Positions 1 to 7,405 of a DNA stretch of 64,000 bases are shown one piece after another. The DNA lies in IMG/VR virus record IMGVR_UViG_3300034073_000569, positions 62,001 through 126,000 of that record, one strand, 5' to 3'. The first letter of the stretch is position 1; every line of letters starts with the position of its first letter. Both the position numbers and the translations under genes were made by a program. This DNA is from a virus. The notes under the pieces are model-generated. The model was not told the DNA's origin. It ran no database searches and was given only the letters and a program-made list of their open reading frames with translations.

Positions 1-336
1 TCCACGAATAACACCTGCTTCTACTAAAAGATAATACTTATATTCTGTATCAGAGAACTTAAACCATGAGTCTATGTCACTATCCGCTTTTCTAACATAC
101 TTGTGTACTTCTTCATCTGGATAAGCTACATGTATAGGAAGAATATCACACATCTCCCCATCCTTACTTAGATTGTGAGCTATATGCATTGCCACTGTAG
201 CAGAATAGTCAGGACTCACCATAACCACTAATGTATTAGCTGGAGAAATATCTGGATAGGTTTCTAATATCTTTTGAGAAAGATTATAAATCATATCTTT
301 CTCTTGAATTCTAGAAATAAAAAGCGGTTCTCTCAT
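1..336 (-). CDS. Partial CDS, possibly phosphoribosyltransferase-like
   Basis: An open frame runs from an ATG at 336 to the left edge (112 codons), so the C-terminus lies outside. Its ATG overlaps the stop of the upstream nuclease gene (TAATG), suggesting translational coupling. A hydrophobic strand and small-residue loop at residues 36-53 (LVVMVSPDYSATVAMHIA) and a second strand at the edge (LLVEAGVIRG, 103-112) faintly recall the PRPP-binding folds of phosphoribosyltransferases. That assignment is weak; the coding call is firm because the frame is open throughout and spacing matches the neighbouring genes. Confidence 0.6.
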   Translation of the reverse strand, partial: MREPLFISRIQEKDMIYNLSQKILETYPDISPANTLVVMVSPDYSATVAMHIAHNLSKDGEMCDILPIHVAYPDEEVHKYVRKADSDIDSWFKFSDTEYKYYLLVEAGVIRG

Positions 337-1175
337 TAGTGTTTAGCTTTAAGGTTATCTCGGTTGTCTTCTAACCAATGCAATATACTGATAACTTCTG
401 ACTTTAAGTATGGAAGATCATATTGAATAATATCTTTTACTATAGGATCACCATTTGTATCAAGAGCAGTGATTGGATTACCGAACTTATCTTTACCCAC
501 TTCTTCAAATAATATATGATGTATAGTCAGCACACCTGGCTTTAATTTTGGATTGTGCTTAAGAATGATATACATATATAAGCTAAGCTGTAAAGCATAG
601 TGGTTTACATTGCAATCATCTAGATGAGCCACTGGTGAGTTCATCTTAGTAGTCACACCTTCCCAGTTAGTAAAGCCTTCTGTCTTGATTTCTTTGTTAG
701 TCTTGTAATCTGTAATATGCACTTCTCCATTAATTACTTCTACTAAGTCAGACTGACCACATAGTCCTGCAGATTTTAAGTAAACCATGTGCTCAGGATA
801 TACACCATCTGTGAGCTTCTGATTTGGAGAAAATTTAGTACCGTCAATCTCAATCGGTTTAAAAATAGGCACAGTGTTACCATGTCTTTCTATTGTCTCT
901 AATGAACATATATCTGATTCTCTGCAGTTGTGGTACCACGTACCAAGTGTTGTAGCACGTAGAGCTTCATTAGCCCATGCTTGTTTGATTTCTTCTGGCG
1001 TCATGCCATACCATTTTGACTTCTTAGACTTAGATGTTTTTAAAGCAATCTTATCTGCGTCAAATGGTTGTTTGAAGTTACTTATAAAGGATGTAACTGA
1101 TATCCATTTAATATCCTCTTCAGGATTAATACTTTTGTAACTGTGGTCTTGTGGGGTGAATCTCAAAATGCTCAT
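336..1175 (-). CDS. PD-(D/E)XK (RecB/Cas4-like) nuclease
   Basis: 279 aa. The order of motifs fits the PD-(D/E)XK superfamily: GTWYHN (78-83), an Asp in GQSDLVEV (140-147), the catalytic DYKT (156-159, D...DxK form) and a QLSLYMY helix (196-202) like the QxxxY motif of RecB-type nucleases. Such enzymes cut or resect DNA in phage recombination, repair or host-DNA degradation. It lies first after a 12-nt gap behind the Cys-rich gene and is coupled to the partial gene downstream. Two more proteins here (36893-37921 and a domain of the 1805-aa protein) carry the same fold. Exact role unknown. Confidence 0.8.
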   Translation of the reverse strand: MSILRFTPQDHSYKSINPEEDIKWISVTSFISNFKQPFDADKIALKTSKSKKSKWYGMTPEEIKQAWANEALRATTLGTWYHNCRESDICSLETIERHGNTVPIFKPIEIDGTKFSPNQKLTDGVYPEHMVYLKSAGLCGQSDLVEVINGEVHITDYKTNKEIKTEGFTNWEGVTTKMNSPVAHLDDCNVNHYALQLSLYMYIILKHNPKLKPGVLTIHHILFEEVGKDKFGNPITALDTNGDPIVKDIIQYDLPYLKSEVISILHWLEDNRDNLKAKH

Positions 1176-1186
1176 ATGTTTATTGT

Positions 1187-1516
1187 TTATATTCCTAACT
1201 TCTGATTAATCATGTCCTCCTCTTCCTGACTCACTTCAGCTTGCCAATGTCCCTTTGGACATTCTGAAGATAAAGATCTAGTCTTAAATCCTAAGCTACA
1301 TCCACAACCTCCTAACTCTTGATTACAACATGGTGTAGTACCAGCTACCATACATCCCTCATTATGCACTGTATAAAGTGCACAATCTTTACAAATCTGC
1401 ATTCTGTATAGTGCAATTTCTTCTACGTCATCTCTTTTAAAGATAGAATTAGTCACTCCCTCCAGGATCTGACCCTTTGCTTTCCATATCTTGATTATGT
1501 TCTCTTTTAGACTCAT
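1187..1516 (-). CDS. Cysteine-rich zinc-ribbon-like protein
   Basis: 109 aa from the ATG at 1516; a longer frame upstream starts inside the IHF-like gene and is less likely. It has many cysteines in CxxC-like pairs (ICKDC, PCC, CGC, ECPKGHW), so a zinc-binding fold is likely. No enzymatic motif is visible. The 5' end overlaps the 3' end of the IHF-like gene by 68 nt, an unusually long overlap for this genome. Function unknown; a small structural or DNA-binding protein of the left block is plausible. Confidence 0.65.
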   Translation of the reverse strand: MSLKENIIKIWKAKGQILEGVTNSIFKRDDVEEIALYRMQICKDCALYTVHNEGCMVAGTTPCCNQELGGCGCSLGFKTRSLSSECPKGHWQAEVSQEEEDMINQKLGI

Positions 1517-1880
1517 CACTTTTATTTTTATGAAGCTTAATAAAATCTTTTCTTTGTTTCTCTTCATCCATTAAAACCTTGATGGCTTTTAAATCAAAGA
1601 GAGTTTCATCTGTTCTAAATCTAGTGACAATTTCTTGTAAGCCTCTTTGTCTAAAGTTCTCTTTAAAGTTTTCTAGCTTATCTATTTTGTCATCTAGTTT
1701 CCAATGTTTGATTGTAAAATCTCCTAAGTTAGTAACATGTATTCTACTATGTTTCAAACTTGACAAACTCTTTCTTATTTCTTGCCAATAAAAGGATGTC
1801 ACATCTGACACCATTTGTTGTGACAAGTTTAGCTCTTCTGCTACAATAGGGATTAGATCTTTAGACTTTCTAGGCTTCAA
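1449..1880 (-). CDS. IHF/HU-like DNA-binding protein
   Basis: 143 aa. The first 95 residues read as an HU/IHF fold: an N-terminal helix pair (SKDLIPIVAEELNLSQQMVS), then the strand region VTNLGDFTIKHW that matches the GxF core of the family. A charged tail rich in K, E and D follows. crAss-like phages commonly encode IHF-like proteins in their structural half. It may bend or compact phage DNA. It overlaps its upstream neighbour by 11 nt and its downstream neighbour by 68 nt. Confidence 0.75.
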   Translation of the reverse strand: MKPRKSKDLIPIVAEELNLSQQMVSDVTSFYWQEIRKSLSSLKHSRIHVTNLGDFTIKHWKLDDKIDKLENFKENFRQRGLQEIVTRFRTDETLFDLKAIKVLMDEEKQRKDFIKLHKNKSDESKREHNQDMESKGSDPGGSD

Positions 1881-2232
1881 CGCTTAAAAATTTATAGTCT
1901 AACAAAATATTTCCATTAGCGTGTAACTTAAGATCAGGATTAATAAAGATCTTCTTCTTATTCTTTCCTTCCTTTTTAATAAGTCCTTTCTTCTCTGCCT
2001 TTGTCAAACAGTTACGTACAGACTGTGTGCTAGAGAATATCTTCTTGTCGTATGCTTTGTTACAGAAATGCGTAAGTTCTTGGTCTCCCTCAATTGCCAG
2101 GAATGTAAGACAGTTTAAATCTGCTTCACTCACTGGAATATCAAAGAGATAGCAATGTGTGAGTATCTGATATTTGACAATCTGCCAAGTGGTCATCCTC
2201 ACTCTTTTATCCACCTGATTAACTAGTGCCAT
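1870..2232 (-). CDS. Winged-helix-like conserved phage protein
   Basis: 120 aa, basic. The pattern TWQIVKYQILTHCYL ... TQSVRNCLTKAEKKGLIKKEG ... IFINPDLKL looks like a winged helix: recognition helix (about 72-85), then a wing of two strands. It overlaps the GNAT gene stop by 1 nt and the IHF-like gene by 11 nt, so all three are probably translated together. A DNA-binding or virion role is inferred from position only. Confidence 0.6.
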   Translation of the reverse strand: MALVNQVDKRVRMTTWQIVKYQILTHCYLFDIPVSEADLNCLTFLAIEGDQELTHFCNKAYDKKIFSSTQSVRNCLTKAEKKGLIKKEGKNKKKIFINPDLKLHANGNILLDYKFLSVEA

Positions 2233-2663
2233 TATAATGTTATTTTAAAACTCATGTAATCTTCTTTTGTCTTGTTCCAATCCTTATGTAAAAGAACTGA
2301 CTCTGCTCCTAGGTTTTTGAATATGTGCCAGCTAGCTCCATCACGAGCTTCTCCTGTAATATATTCGTAACCCATTTCCTGTGCCCAATCCATAAGAGAA
2401 TGGATCATTTCATATCCTAATCCTTTTCCCCTATGGCTTGGTAGTACAGTGAAACTATCTATGTGTAGTACATTGGCACTTTGCCATGATACAATAATCT
2501 CTCCAAATAATACTGACTTCTCGTAGAACCACATGCCTTGACAGGTCTCATGTTCTACTAACATATATAACTTGTACTTATTATCCCATCTAAGCTCCTT
2601 TGGATGTTCACGTTCAAACTGATATGATAGTGAATAATCCTTTAGCTTATATACTACGTTCAT
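2232..2663 (-). CDS. GNAT-family N-acetyltransferase
   Basis: 143 aa, a normal length for a single GNAT domain. The central part holds motif A: strand HIDSFTVLPSHR followed by the acetyl-CoA loop RGKGLG (R/Q-x-x-G-x-G form) and helix YEMIHSLMDWAQ. Motif B follows (ITGEARDGASWHIFKNLGA). The family transfers acetyl groups from acetyl-CoA to amines or protein N-termini. The substrate is unknown; modification of a host or virion protein is possible. It overlaps the next gene by 1 nt. Confidence 0.8.
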   Translation of the reverse strand: MNVVYKLKDYSLSYQFEREHPKELRWDNKYKLYMLVEHETCQGMWFYEKSVLFGEIIVSWQSANVLHIDSFTVLPSHRGKGLGYEMIHSLMDWAQEMGYEYITGEARDGASWHIFKNLGAESVLLHKDWNKTKEDYMSFKITL

Positions 2664-2672
2664 ATAATAGGT

Positions 2673-3020
2673 TTATTTCTTTAAGGATCTTTGCTTCTCT
2701 ACAGCTGGAGAATTAGGGATGATCACTTCATCCCCCACTTTAATACCCTCTTCAGCAAGTTCTGGATTATTGTCCATATCTTCCTGTGTAATAGTGTGAG
2801 GAGTGCCTTCTGGCTTTCCGCCTTGCTGTGTCATTTGTGCAATGAAAGCTAAAGCCTTAAGTTCCTTTGCTCTAGAGGTAGCAAGTCCTGTGTTCAACTG
2901 TTGCAACTGTAACTGTACAGTTTTTACCTCAATCTGCTCTTGGATAAAAGCAATAATTTCTTCTTTTGACGGAACATTCTTTACATCCTGCTCCTCTTGT
3001 AATACGTTTTCTTCTGACAT
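2673..3020 (-). CDS. Small acidic, helical protein of unknown function
   Basis: 115 aa. The N-terminal half is a predicted helix with coiled-coil character (EEIIAFIQEQIEVKTVQLQLQQLNT is the core; charged and Gln-rich). The second half is Pro/Gly-containing and ends in a basic tail (SLKK). No family recognised. It is second in the minus-strand operon starting at 3341, with gaps of 9 and 18 nt to its neighbours. Confidence 0.6.
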   Translation of the reverse strand: MSEENVLQEEQDVKNVPSKEEIIAFIQEQIEVKTVQLQLQQLNTGLATSRAKELKALAFIAQMTQQGGKPEGTPHTITQEDMDNNPELAEEGIKVGDEVIIPNSPAVEKQRSLKK

Positions 3021-3038
3021 GTTGGTTTATTTTATTGG

Positions 3039-3341
3039 TTAAAAATTTAAATCGTCACCACCAGCTTGCTCTTCTGTAGAAGACGGTGCTGCATGATGCT
3101 GAACAAATAAGTTCTGAAATTTGTGGTAAGGGGTATCTATAATGTATGTATCCCCGTGCTCCGTAAAAATGGTGGTGCAATTGTATGTGAGAGAATCCTC
3201 ATCTAGGGATGTAAGCTTACAGGCCACAACGACATCTAAATGAAAAGCAAACGCCATCCACTGTCCTTGGTCCTCTATGCCCATAAGTTCTGCCTTCTCT
3301 ATATCTAATGTGTGGCAGTGAATGTTACAGACGTGTATCAT
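3039..3341 (-). CDS. Hypothetical protein, first gene of the left minus-strand operon
   Basis: 100 aa. His- and Cys-containing N-terminus (IHVCNIHCHTLDIE) then beta-rich sequence (MAFAFHLDVVVACKL, DTYIIDTPYHKFQN) and an acidic tail. It resembles a small beta domain, but I recognise no family. The ATG sits at the edge of the divergent intergenic region, so this is the promoter-proximal gene of the leftward operon. Confidence 0.6.
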   Translation of the reverse strand: MIHVCNIHCHTLDIEKAELMGIEDQGQWMAFAFHLDVVVACKLTSLDEDSLTYNCTTIFTEHGDTYIIDTPYHKFQNLFVQHHAAPSSTEEQAGGDDLNF

Positions 3342-3590
3342 TTTTTTGTTTGGTTTATATTATAATATACTTAATAAGTTTAAACTTAACAAATTTAATA
3401 ATAGATTCCAAACTTACCATAATAATTTTTACACACTTATTAACAGCCCCCCACCTCTTAACCTATATATAGACCCCCCTCCTATTCATAAGGTTTGTGA
3501 TAGAGGTTGTGAGGACCCGCCCAACCAAGCTACCCCACCATAAGTTTGGCGGGGGAATACCCCCTCGTTTAACAAGTTAAACTTAAACTT
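3342..3590. promoter_or_regulatory. Divergent intergenic region with GC-rich island and promoter-like elements
   Basis: Separates leftward and rightward transcription. The left part is AT-rich with two minus-strand -7-like elements, TAAATTTG (3390-3397) and TAAGTTTG (3409-3416), neither with a well-spaced TTG. The right part (3446-3565) holds C-runs at 3447-3452 and 3473-3478, an inverted repeat CCCGCC (3516-3521)/GGCGGG (3548-3553) and a hairpin GGGGG-AATA-CCCCC (3551-3564). A plus-strand -7-like TAAGTTTG lies at 3541-3548. The motif AAGTTTAAACTTAACA (3378-3393) partly recurs in inverted form before 3591 and before the gene at 34499. It could be promoters, an operator or a replication origin. 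Confidence 0.5.
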
Positions 3591-3878
3591 ATGGCAGCAA
3601 CATCATTGCATCTGCTTGCAAAGCAAGCTCTCGGTCAACTAGACACGTTGACCTTCAACATTTCGTCTGTGGAAGCTAAAGCATCCAAGACTGGAAATGT
3701 AGGCTTCCGCGTGACCACCGACCAAGGTCGTGTAGTCACTTTCTGGTCATCTTCGATGGACCAGGTCGTGGAAGCCACAGATGACGCTGGAAACTTCCAG
3801 GTCATCCCCGGCACCCGCCTTGCGGATGACGGTGGCTTGATCCCAAAGGATGCAAGCCAAGGTGGATTCTGGTCATAA
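3591..3878 (+). CDS. Small protein with atypically GC-rich codons, unknown function
   Basis: 95 aa. The translation is compact and beta-rich (TFNISSVEAKASKTGNVGF, RVVTFWSSSMDQVV) with no Cys and a Gly-rich C-terminus. Codon choice is strikingly different from all neighbours: GGC, ACC, GTC and GAC are common, and the gene is clearly richer in G+C than the AT-rich window. It stands alone between the GC-rich island and a strong terminator, so it is its own transcription unit. High expression or recent transfer would both explain the composition. No family recognised. Confidence 0.75.
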   Translation: MAATSLHLLAKQALGQLDTLTFNISSVEAKASKTGNVGFRVTTDQGRVVTFWSSSMDQVVEATDDAGNFQVIPGTRLADDGGLIPKDASQGGFWS

Positions 3879-3890
3879 CCAGAACCACCA

Positions 3891-3914
3891 AAGGGGGATT
3901 ATATCCCCTTTTTT
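3891..3914 (+). terminator. Rho-independent terminator after the GC-rich gene
   Basis: Stem AAGGGG pairs with CCCCTT around a short AT loop, followed directly by a T6 run, 12 nt after the stop codon at 3876-3878. Confidence 0.85.
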
Positions 3915-4417
3915 CCGTAACCTCACGGAACCACTTAGTACTGTATGCTGATGTTAACCTGATGTAGGTTTTCCGTTGGGATAGAGTACTAAGTTTTACT
4001 ACATCTATCTATTCATCCTCAACTTATTTCTTATGATCAGATCTAAGACACTCTTGTTTAATACCTGGAACTTGTTTACATACTGGTATTCATACATGAA
4101 ACTAAGCTTTGATACTCTCAAGCTTAGACTAGTTAGACTAGCACCTGGATATACATCCAAAGTTTTAGTAGTTATTACGTATTAACGTGTGACTCTGTGA
4201 GTGGTAGGAAAGCCCTCCACACTTCTTTCATCCTTTAAAATATGCTTCTTAACCCACATTTTGGTGCGGATAAGATAGCTATAAGTCAAACAACACATGC
4301 TTTCCCTTATACCCTTGGGATGTAAGACTACAAGAGCCTTGGTCGGCACAGCTCCTAGACATGAGTGTAAACTGTCTTGTTTTATCTATCCATCATCCAT
4401 TAAATACATACAGTATT
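3913..4417 (+). other. Gene-free region rich in inverted repeats, possible structured RNA
   Basis: About 500 nt without a convincing gene. It contains several perfect inverted repeats: TTCCGT/ACGGAA (3913-3918/3925-3930); ACTTAGTACT/AGTACTAAGT (3933-3942/3985-3994) enclosing AACCT/AGGTT (3956-3960/3966-3970); AATACC/GGTATT (4060-4065/4085-4090); CTAAGCTT/AAGCTTAG (4102-4109/4120-4127). Such density suggests a folded transcript or a DNA-level regulatory region. No terminator is seen at its 3' end, so it could also be a long leader of the membrane gene at 4418. Confidence 0.4.
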
Positions 4418-4696
4418 ATGAAGTTATTATCCTACATCTTCCTTATCATAGGATCTATCCTTATGATATACACTTTTTACATAATGTTCTATCCGGCTGG
4501 TCACACAGACAAGCAGTTCATTATGTCCCTGTTCTCTGGTATAGCTACCACTTTTCTTGGTTTCACACTTGAGACACATAGTACAAATGCTTACACACGC
4601 TTCCAGCGTGACGATAAACGTAAGAAATTACGTAGTTCCTACACTGTACTCATCCTGTCCAGTTTTCTGGTCTTAATCAGCCTTATTTGGCTTTAG
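4418..4696 (+). CDS. Small integral membrane protein
   Basis: 92 aa from the ATG at 4418. Three hydrophobic spans are visible: LLSYIFLIIGSILMIYTFYI (N-terminal), FIMSLFSGIATTFLGFTL (middle) and TVLILSSFLVLISLIWL (C-terminal), with a basic loop RFQRDDKRKKLR before the last. No family recognised. Possible roles include host-membrane modification or superinfection exclusion, but nothing here decides it. An in-frame extension upstream to 4361 is possible but overlaps structured non-coding sequence. Confidence 0.6.
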   Translation: MKLLSYIFLIIGSILMIYTFYIMFYPAGHTDKQFIMSLFSGIATTFLGFTLETHSTNAYTRFQRDDKRKKLRSSYTVLILSSFLVLISLIWL

Positions 4697-4715
4697 TTAA
4701 AAAGTTTAAGTGAGC

Positions 4716-4796
4716 TCATATTTGACCCCATTAACATAGATACTATATAGTATACTAACTACTATGTTATGGAGGGGTCATATTTGACCTCATTAA
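4716..4796. repeat. Direct repeats flanking a palindrome
   Basis: A 19-nt motif TCATATTTGACCCCATTAA (4716-4734) recurs with one change at 4778-4796. Between the copies lie a perfect 14-nt palindrome ATACTATATAGTAT (4740-4753) and an outer inverted repeat AACATAG (4733-4739)/CTATGTT (4762-4768). The layout is typical of a protein-binding operator or a small origin-like element. The region from 4797 to the tRNA-like gene holds one further inverted repeat, CTGTTC/GAACAG (4831-4836/4846-4851). Confidence 0.55.
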
Positions 4797-4886
4797 AAGT
4801 ATTATAGTTCCCCCAACGATAGGAGTTTATCTGTTCTACTTCACTGAACAGAGGCTTTATGGTGAAGCTTAAACCATTATTTATAT

Positions 4887-4992
4887 AGTCAGGTGGCGGA
4901 ATGGTATACGCAGGGCATTACAACCACCAAGAGATAATATCAAAGGTGTCCTATTCAAGAGTTGTTTACAGGTTCGAATCCTGTCCTGACTG
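4887..4992 (+). tRNA. tRNA-like gene (Leu/Ser class II type) with oversized anticodon loop
   Basis: Acceptor stem AGTCAGG (4887-4893) pairs perfectly with CCTGACT (4985-4991). The D arm GCG-GAATGGTATA-CGC (4896-4911) is typical of bacterial tRNA-Leu. The T arm ACAGG-TTCGAAT-CCTGT (4968-4984) is canonical. A variable arm with CAA-GAG-TTG fits class II. The anticodon stem GGGCA (4913-4917)/TGTCC (4947-4951) closes a loop of 29 nt instead of 7, so about 22 extra nt sit where the anticodon should be. CCA is not encoded. It may contain a tiny intron, be a tRNA-like regulator or be decayed; the anticodon cannot be assigned. Confidence 0.6.
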
Positions 4993-5085
4993 CTACAAAC
5001 GAATGTATGGATGGTTAGCCCTGGAGATAACGTCAAAGGGGATTACCACCAATTTCTTATTTATTAACCCTTTACATACTAAATC

Positions 5086-5400
5086 ATGAAAGAAAAAGTA
5101 ACTACATTTTTCAAAAACAACTATCACTCAATAGTAATGGGTGTTATGATTGGAATCTATGCACTTGAAGTGTATAGCAAAAGAGATTCTAAAGAAGTAT
5201 TAGATCTCATCACTGATAGAGTCATCACAATCATCTGGATATTTAACTGGTGGGTTGTTATCCAGTTCAATAAGATCAATCAGAAGTATTCTGATGAAAT
5301 TACTGAGCTATGGCGTAATGAATGTCAAAGACTATATGCTGTTATAGAAGAATACCACCGCATAGTACGGAAGTCTAAGGACAATACAACTAATATTTAA
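5086..5400 (+). CDS. Small membrane protein with cytoplasmic helical tail
   Basis: 104 aa. Two hydrophobic segments (HSIVMGVMIGIYALEVY; VITIIWIFNWWVVIQF) are followed by a charged helical tail (EITELWRNECQRLYAVIEEY). No family recognised. It opens a run of closely spaced small plus-strand genes. Confidence 0.6.
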   Translation: MKEKVTTFFKNNYHSIVMGVMIGIYALEVYSKRDSKEVLDLITDRVITIIWIFNWWVVIQFNKINQKYSDEITELWRNECQRLYAVIEEYHRIVRKSKDNTTNI

Positions 5401-5417
5401 TCATTAAATAAATACAA

Positions 5418-5912
5418 ATGAAAGTATTTACTCTAACTGCTCACGGGCAGAGTCACAAAGTGACCGTGCATCTGCACAACTATTACCAGAATAACCGCTT
5501 AGCTATACAGCTTAACTCATTTGAGGACAAAGCTCCATATGCTGTGGTTACGGTGAATAAACCTGATGTCTTATTAGCAGACAACGAAGTGCTAGTTAAA
5601 GACTATTCAGAGAACGAAGGCATGCTTGACTTCCTTGTAAAGAATAACATCGTGACACCAACACCTAATGGCGTACAGTCAGGTTTTGTGTGGCTACCAA
5701 TAGCTATAGTTAACGATGAATCTGTATGGGGTGAAGTTCCTAATCCTTATAGTTTAGCTGATGAGCCTGAGTATGATAATAACCTTGACCCAGCTCCAGA
5801 TGAAATCAATACCACTACAGGTAAATCCATGTGGATCATCAAAGACTATCGTATATGGGCTGACTCATATAAGCAAGCATTAGAACTCCTATCTTTAATA
5901 GAGCAAGCATGA
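5418..5912 (+). CDS. DUF4313-like protein
   Basis: 164 aa. The N-terminal 100 residues follow the pattern of DUF4313 proteins from Bacteroidota mobile elements: a strand with small side chains, RLAIQL, PYAVVTVNKPDVLLADNEVLVKD (in part), an acidic helix DFLVKNNIV and SGFVWLPIAIV. A shorter C-terminal part (MWIIKDYRIWADSYKQALEL) looks like a fused helix. Function of the family is unknown. Its stop overlaps the ATG of the next gene by 4 nt. The family call is from memory of the motif pattern. Confidence 0.6.
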   Translation: MKVFTLTAHGQSHKVTVHLHNYYQNNRLAIQLNSFEDKAPYAVVTVNKPDVLLADNEVLVKDYSENEGMLDFLVKNNIVTPTPNGVQSGFVWLPIAIVNDESVWGEVPNPYSLADEPEYDNNLDPAPDEINTTTGKSMWIIKDYRIWADSYKQALELLSLIEQA

Positions 5913-6145
5913 TAAAGTTTGAAGAAACAAAGTCTAACTACAGATTACCTGCTGGTTTTCTGTTTGCTGCATGTATCATCATGATGGCATTAATTAGTCT
6001 GATTAGAAATAGTCAGCCTGTATTTGATTACCCCGAAGAGTTTAATGTACATACTATATCTAAGGATAGAGCAAACCCAACAGAAATGATGGTAGTTTAT
6101 GATACCCTTAACAACAAGTATATATTTGAATTCATGGATAAATAA
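5909..6145 (+). CDS. Single-pass membrane protein, unknown function
   Basis: 78 aa with one strong hydrophobic segment (FLFAACIIMMALISLI, residues about 18-33) and a soluble C-terminal domain. ATG overlaps the previous stop (ATGA), so it is translationally coupled to the DUF4313-like gene. Confidence 0.55.
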   Translation: MIKFEETKSNYRLPAGFLFAACIIMMALISLIRNSQPVFDYPEEFNVHTISKDRANPTEMMVVYDTLNNKYIFEFMDK

Positions 6146-6151
6146 TTTTAT

Positions 6152-6373
6152 ATGTTAAAGATTATATCTCAATTATTAGGAACTAAGGGACCAGAGGGTC
6201 CTTTAGTTTCCAACTACATTCCTTATACAAAATACCCAATAACACCAGAGTTTGAAGAATGGTGTAAAACATACAATGTGTCTTGCCTAGCTGATAAGCA
6301 ATCAACTAGAGTAGAGATAGTAATGGGTAATACTATAAAGATAGTAGATCTACAATCAATTTGTCATTCATAA
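6152..6373 (+). CDS. Small hypothetical protein
   Basis: 73 aa. Contains two Cys (EEWCKTYNVSC) and a short beta C-terminus (RVEIVMGNTIKIVDL). No family recognised. Six-nt gap after the membrane protein gene; codon use like its neighbours. Confidence 0.5.
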   Translation: MLKIISQLLGTKGPEGPLVSNYIPYTKYPITPEFEEWCKTYNVSCLADKQSTRVEIVMGNTIKIVDLQSICHS

Positions 6374-6384
6374 ATCCAATCCAC

Positions 6385-6795
6385 ATGTCACAGAAAAAAA
6401 TGACACCCACAATTGCTAAAGCATTAGCAGAACAAGTTCGTGATGAACTTAGAAAAACAGCTACAAGTTATGCTGAAACTACAAAGCATAAAATTAAAAC
6501 TTCTAAAGAGTTTAAACAACTTGAGAAGCTGATGGTACAGAAAGCTGATATATCTAACAAGATGGATGAGATCAAACACAGTCTTGAAGAGAAGTTTTCT
6601 AGTAAGTTAGCAGATGTATCTATTTATACATACAGTGCACGTGATACTAGCATTACTATCAGAGAAACAGCTTCCGTTTCTGTAGAAGGAATCAAGAATA
6701 TGATTCTTTTAGAAGATTATCTATCTGATACTCCTGAAAATACAGAAGACTTAGTCAAGCGTATAGCTGATAAAATCATGAACAGTAAACATTAA
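6385..6795 (+). CDS. Helical hypothetical protein
   Basis: 136 aa from the ATG at 6385; a frame extension to 6361 would need a TTG start inside the previous gene. The middle is a long charged helix with coiled-coil pattern (TKHKIKTSKEFKQLEKLMVQ). A beta segment follows (DVSIYTYSARDTSITIRET). No recognised domain. It precedes the Rossmann-like gene by 3 nt. Confidence 0.55.
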   Translation: MSQKKMTPTIAKALAEQVRDELRKTATSYAETTKHKIKTSKEFKQLEKLMVQKADISNKMDEIKHSLEEKFSSKLADVSIYTYSARDTSITIRETASVSVEGIKNMILLEDYLSDTPENTEDLVKRIADKIMNSKH

Positions 6796-6798
6796 TAA

Positions 6799-7389
6799 AT
6801 GGCATCTGCTACTAAAACAGACTATTCTTTGTCTGTAAACAAGCGTGCAGTACAGAATGCTATATTTAATTTATACAAAAGATATAAGTTTGACAAGGTG
6901 GTTGGTTTAGCTGGTCCTAACATAACGGACTATTTGGAATTAATGAAGCAAAACGGATTCAAGTCTGCAGAGATATATGAAAATGATATCTCTCAGCTTG
7001 CTATCCAGATGAACAGCTTTAGACCCGTAATAGAGTCTAAGATACAGTTCGGTGACATTATTCAAGCTAAGCCTAATCAACCATACACCTTGTATGACTT
7101 AGACTTTTGCTGTAGCATTAACACTGCTAATCAACACATTCAGAAGTTTTCTGATGATGTTGCAATAACTACTCTTTCAATTAGACCAGTGGGCTTTATG
7201 CACACTATTCTAAAGTATGCAGAACTTATAGATAGAAAGAGCAATCCAATTATTGAATTTCTAGGTAGTGTAAACAACAACCTAGGAAAATATAGAATGT
7301 ATTCTTTGACTGCAGGTAGTAAAAAATATATATGCTATCTGTACAAAGACTCTGTTCCAATGGTTACAATCCAATCAATTATTAATTAA
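6799..7389 (+). CDS. Rossmann-fold protein, possibly SAM-methyltransferase-like
   Basis: 196 aa. VVGLAGPNITDYLELMKQNG (about 34-53) is a glycine loop followed by AEIYENDISQLAIQM, where the acidic END at a strand end fits a SAM ribose contact. IQFGDI then matches the motif before the usual catalytic loop, which reads DLDFCC instead of DPPY. That makes methylation of a base uncertain. Could instead be a binding protein of the same fold. Substrate unknown. Confidence 0.45.
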   Translation: MASATKTDYSLSVNKRAVQNAIFNLYKRYKFDKVVGLAGPNITDYLELMKQNGFKSAEIYENDISQLAIQMNSFRPVIESKIQFGDIIQAKPNQPYTLYDLDFCCSINTANQHIQKFSDDVAITTLSIRPVGFMHTILKYAELIDRKSNPIIEFLGSVNNNLGKYRMYSLTAGSKKYICYLYKDSVPMVTIQSIIN

Positions 7390-7405
7390 AACAAAAATCC
7401 AGAAC

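Noticed and set aside
4297-4572. Alternative frame upstream of and overlapping the small membrane gene
   Set aside because: The frame at 4418-4696 gives a clear three-span membrane protein; this one does not.
4901-5089. Open frame across the tRNA-like gene
   Set aside because: It coincides with the acceptor, D and T arms; coding is unlikely.
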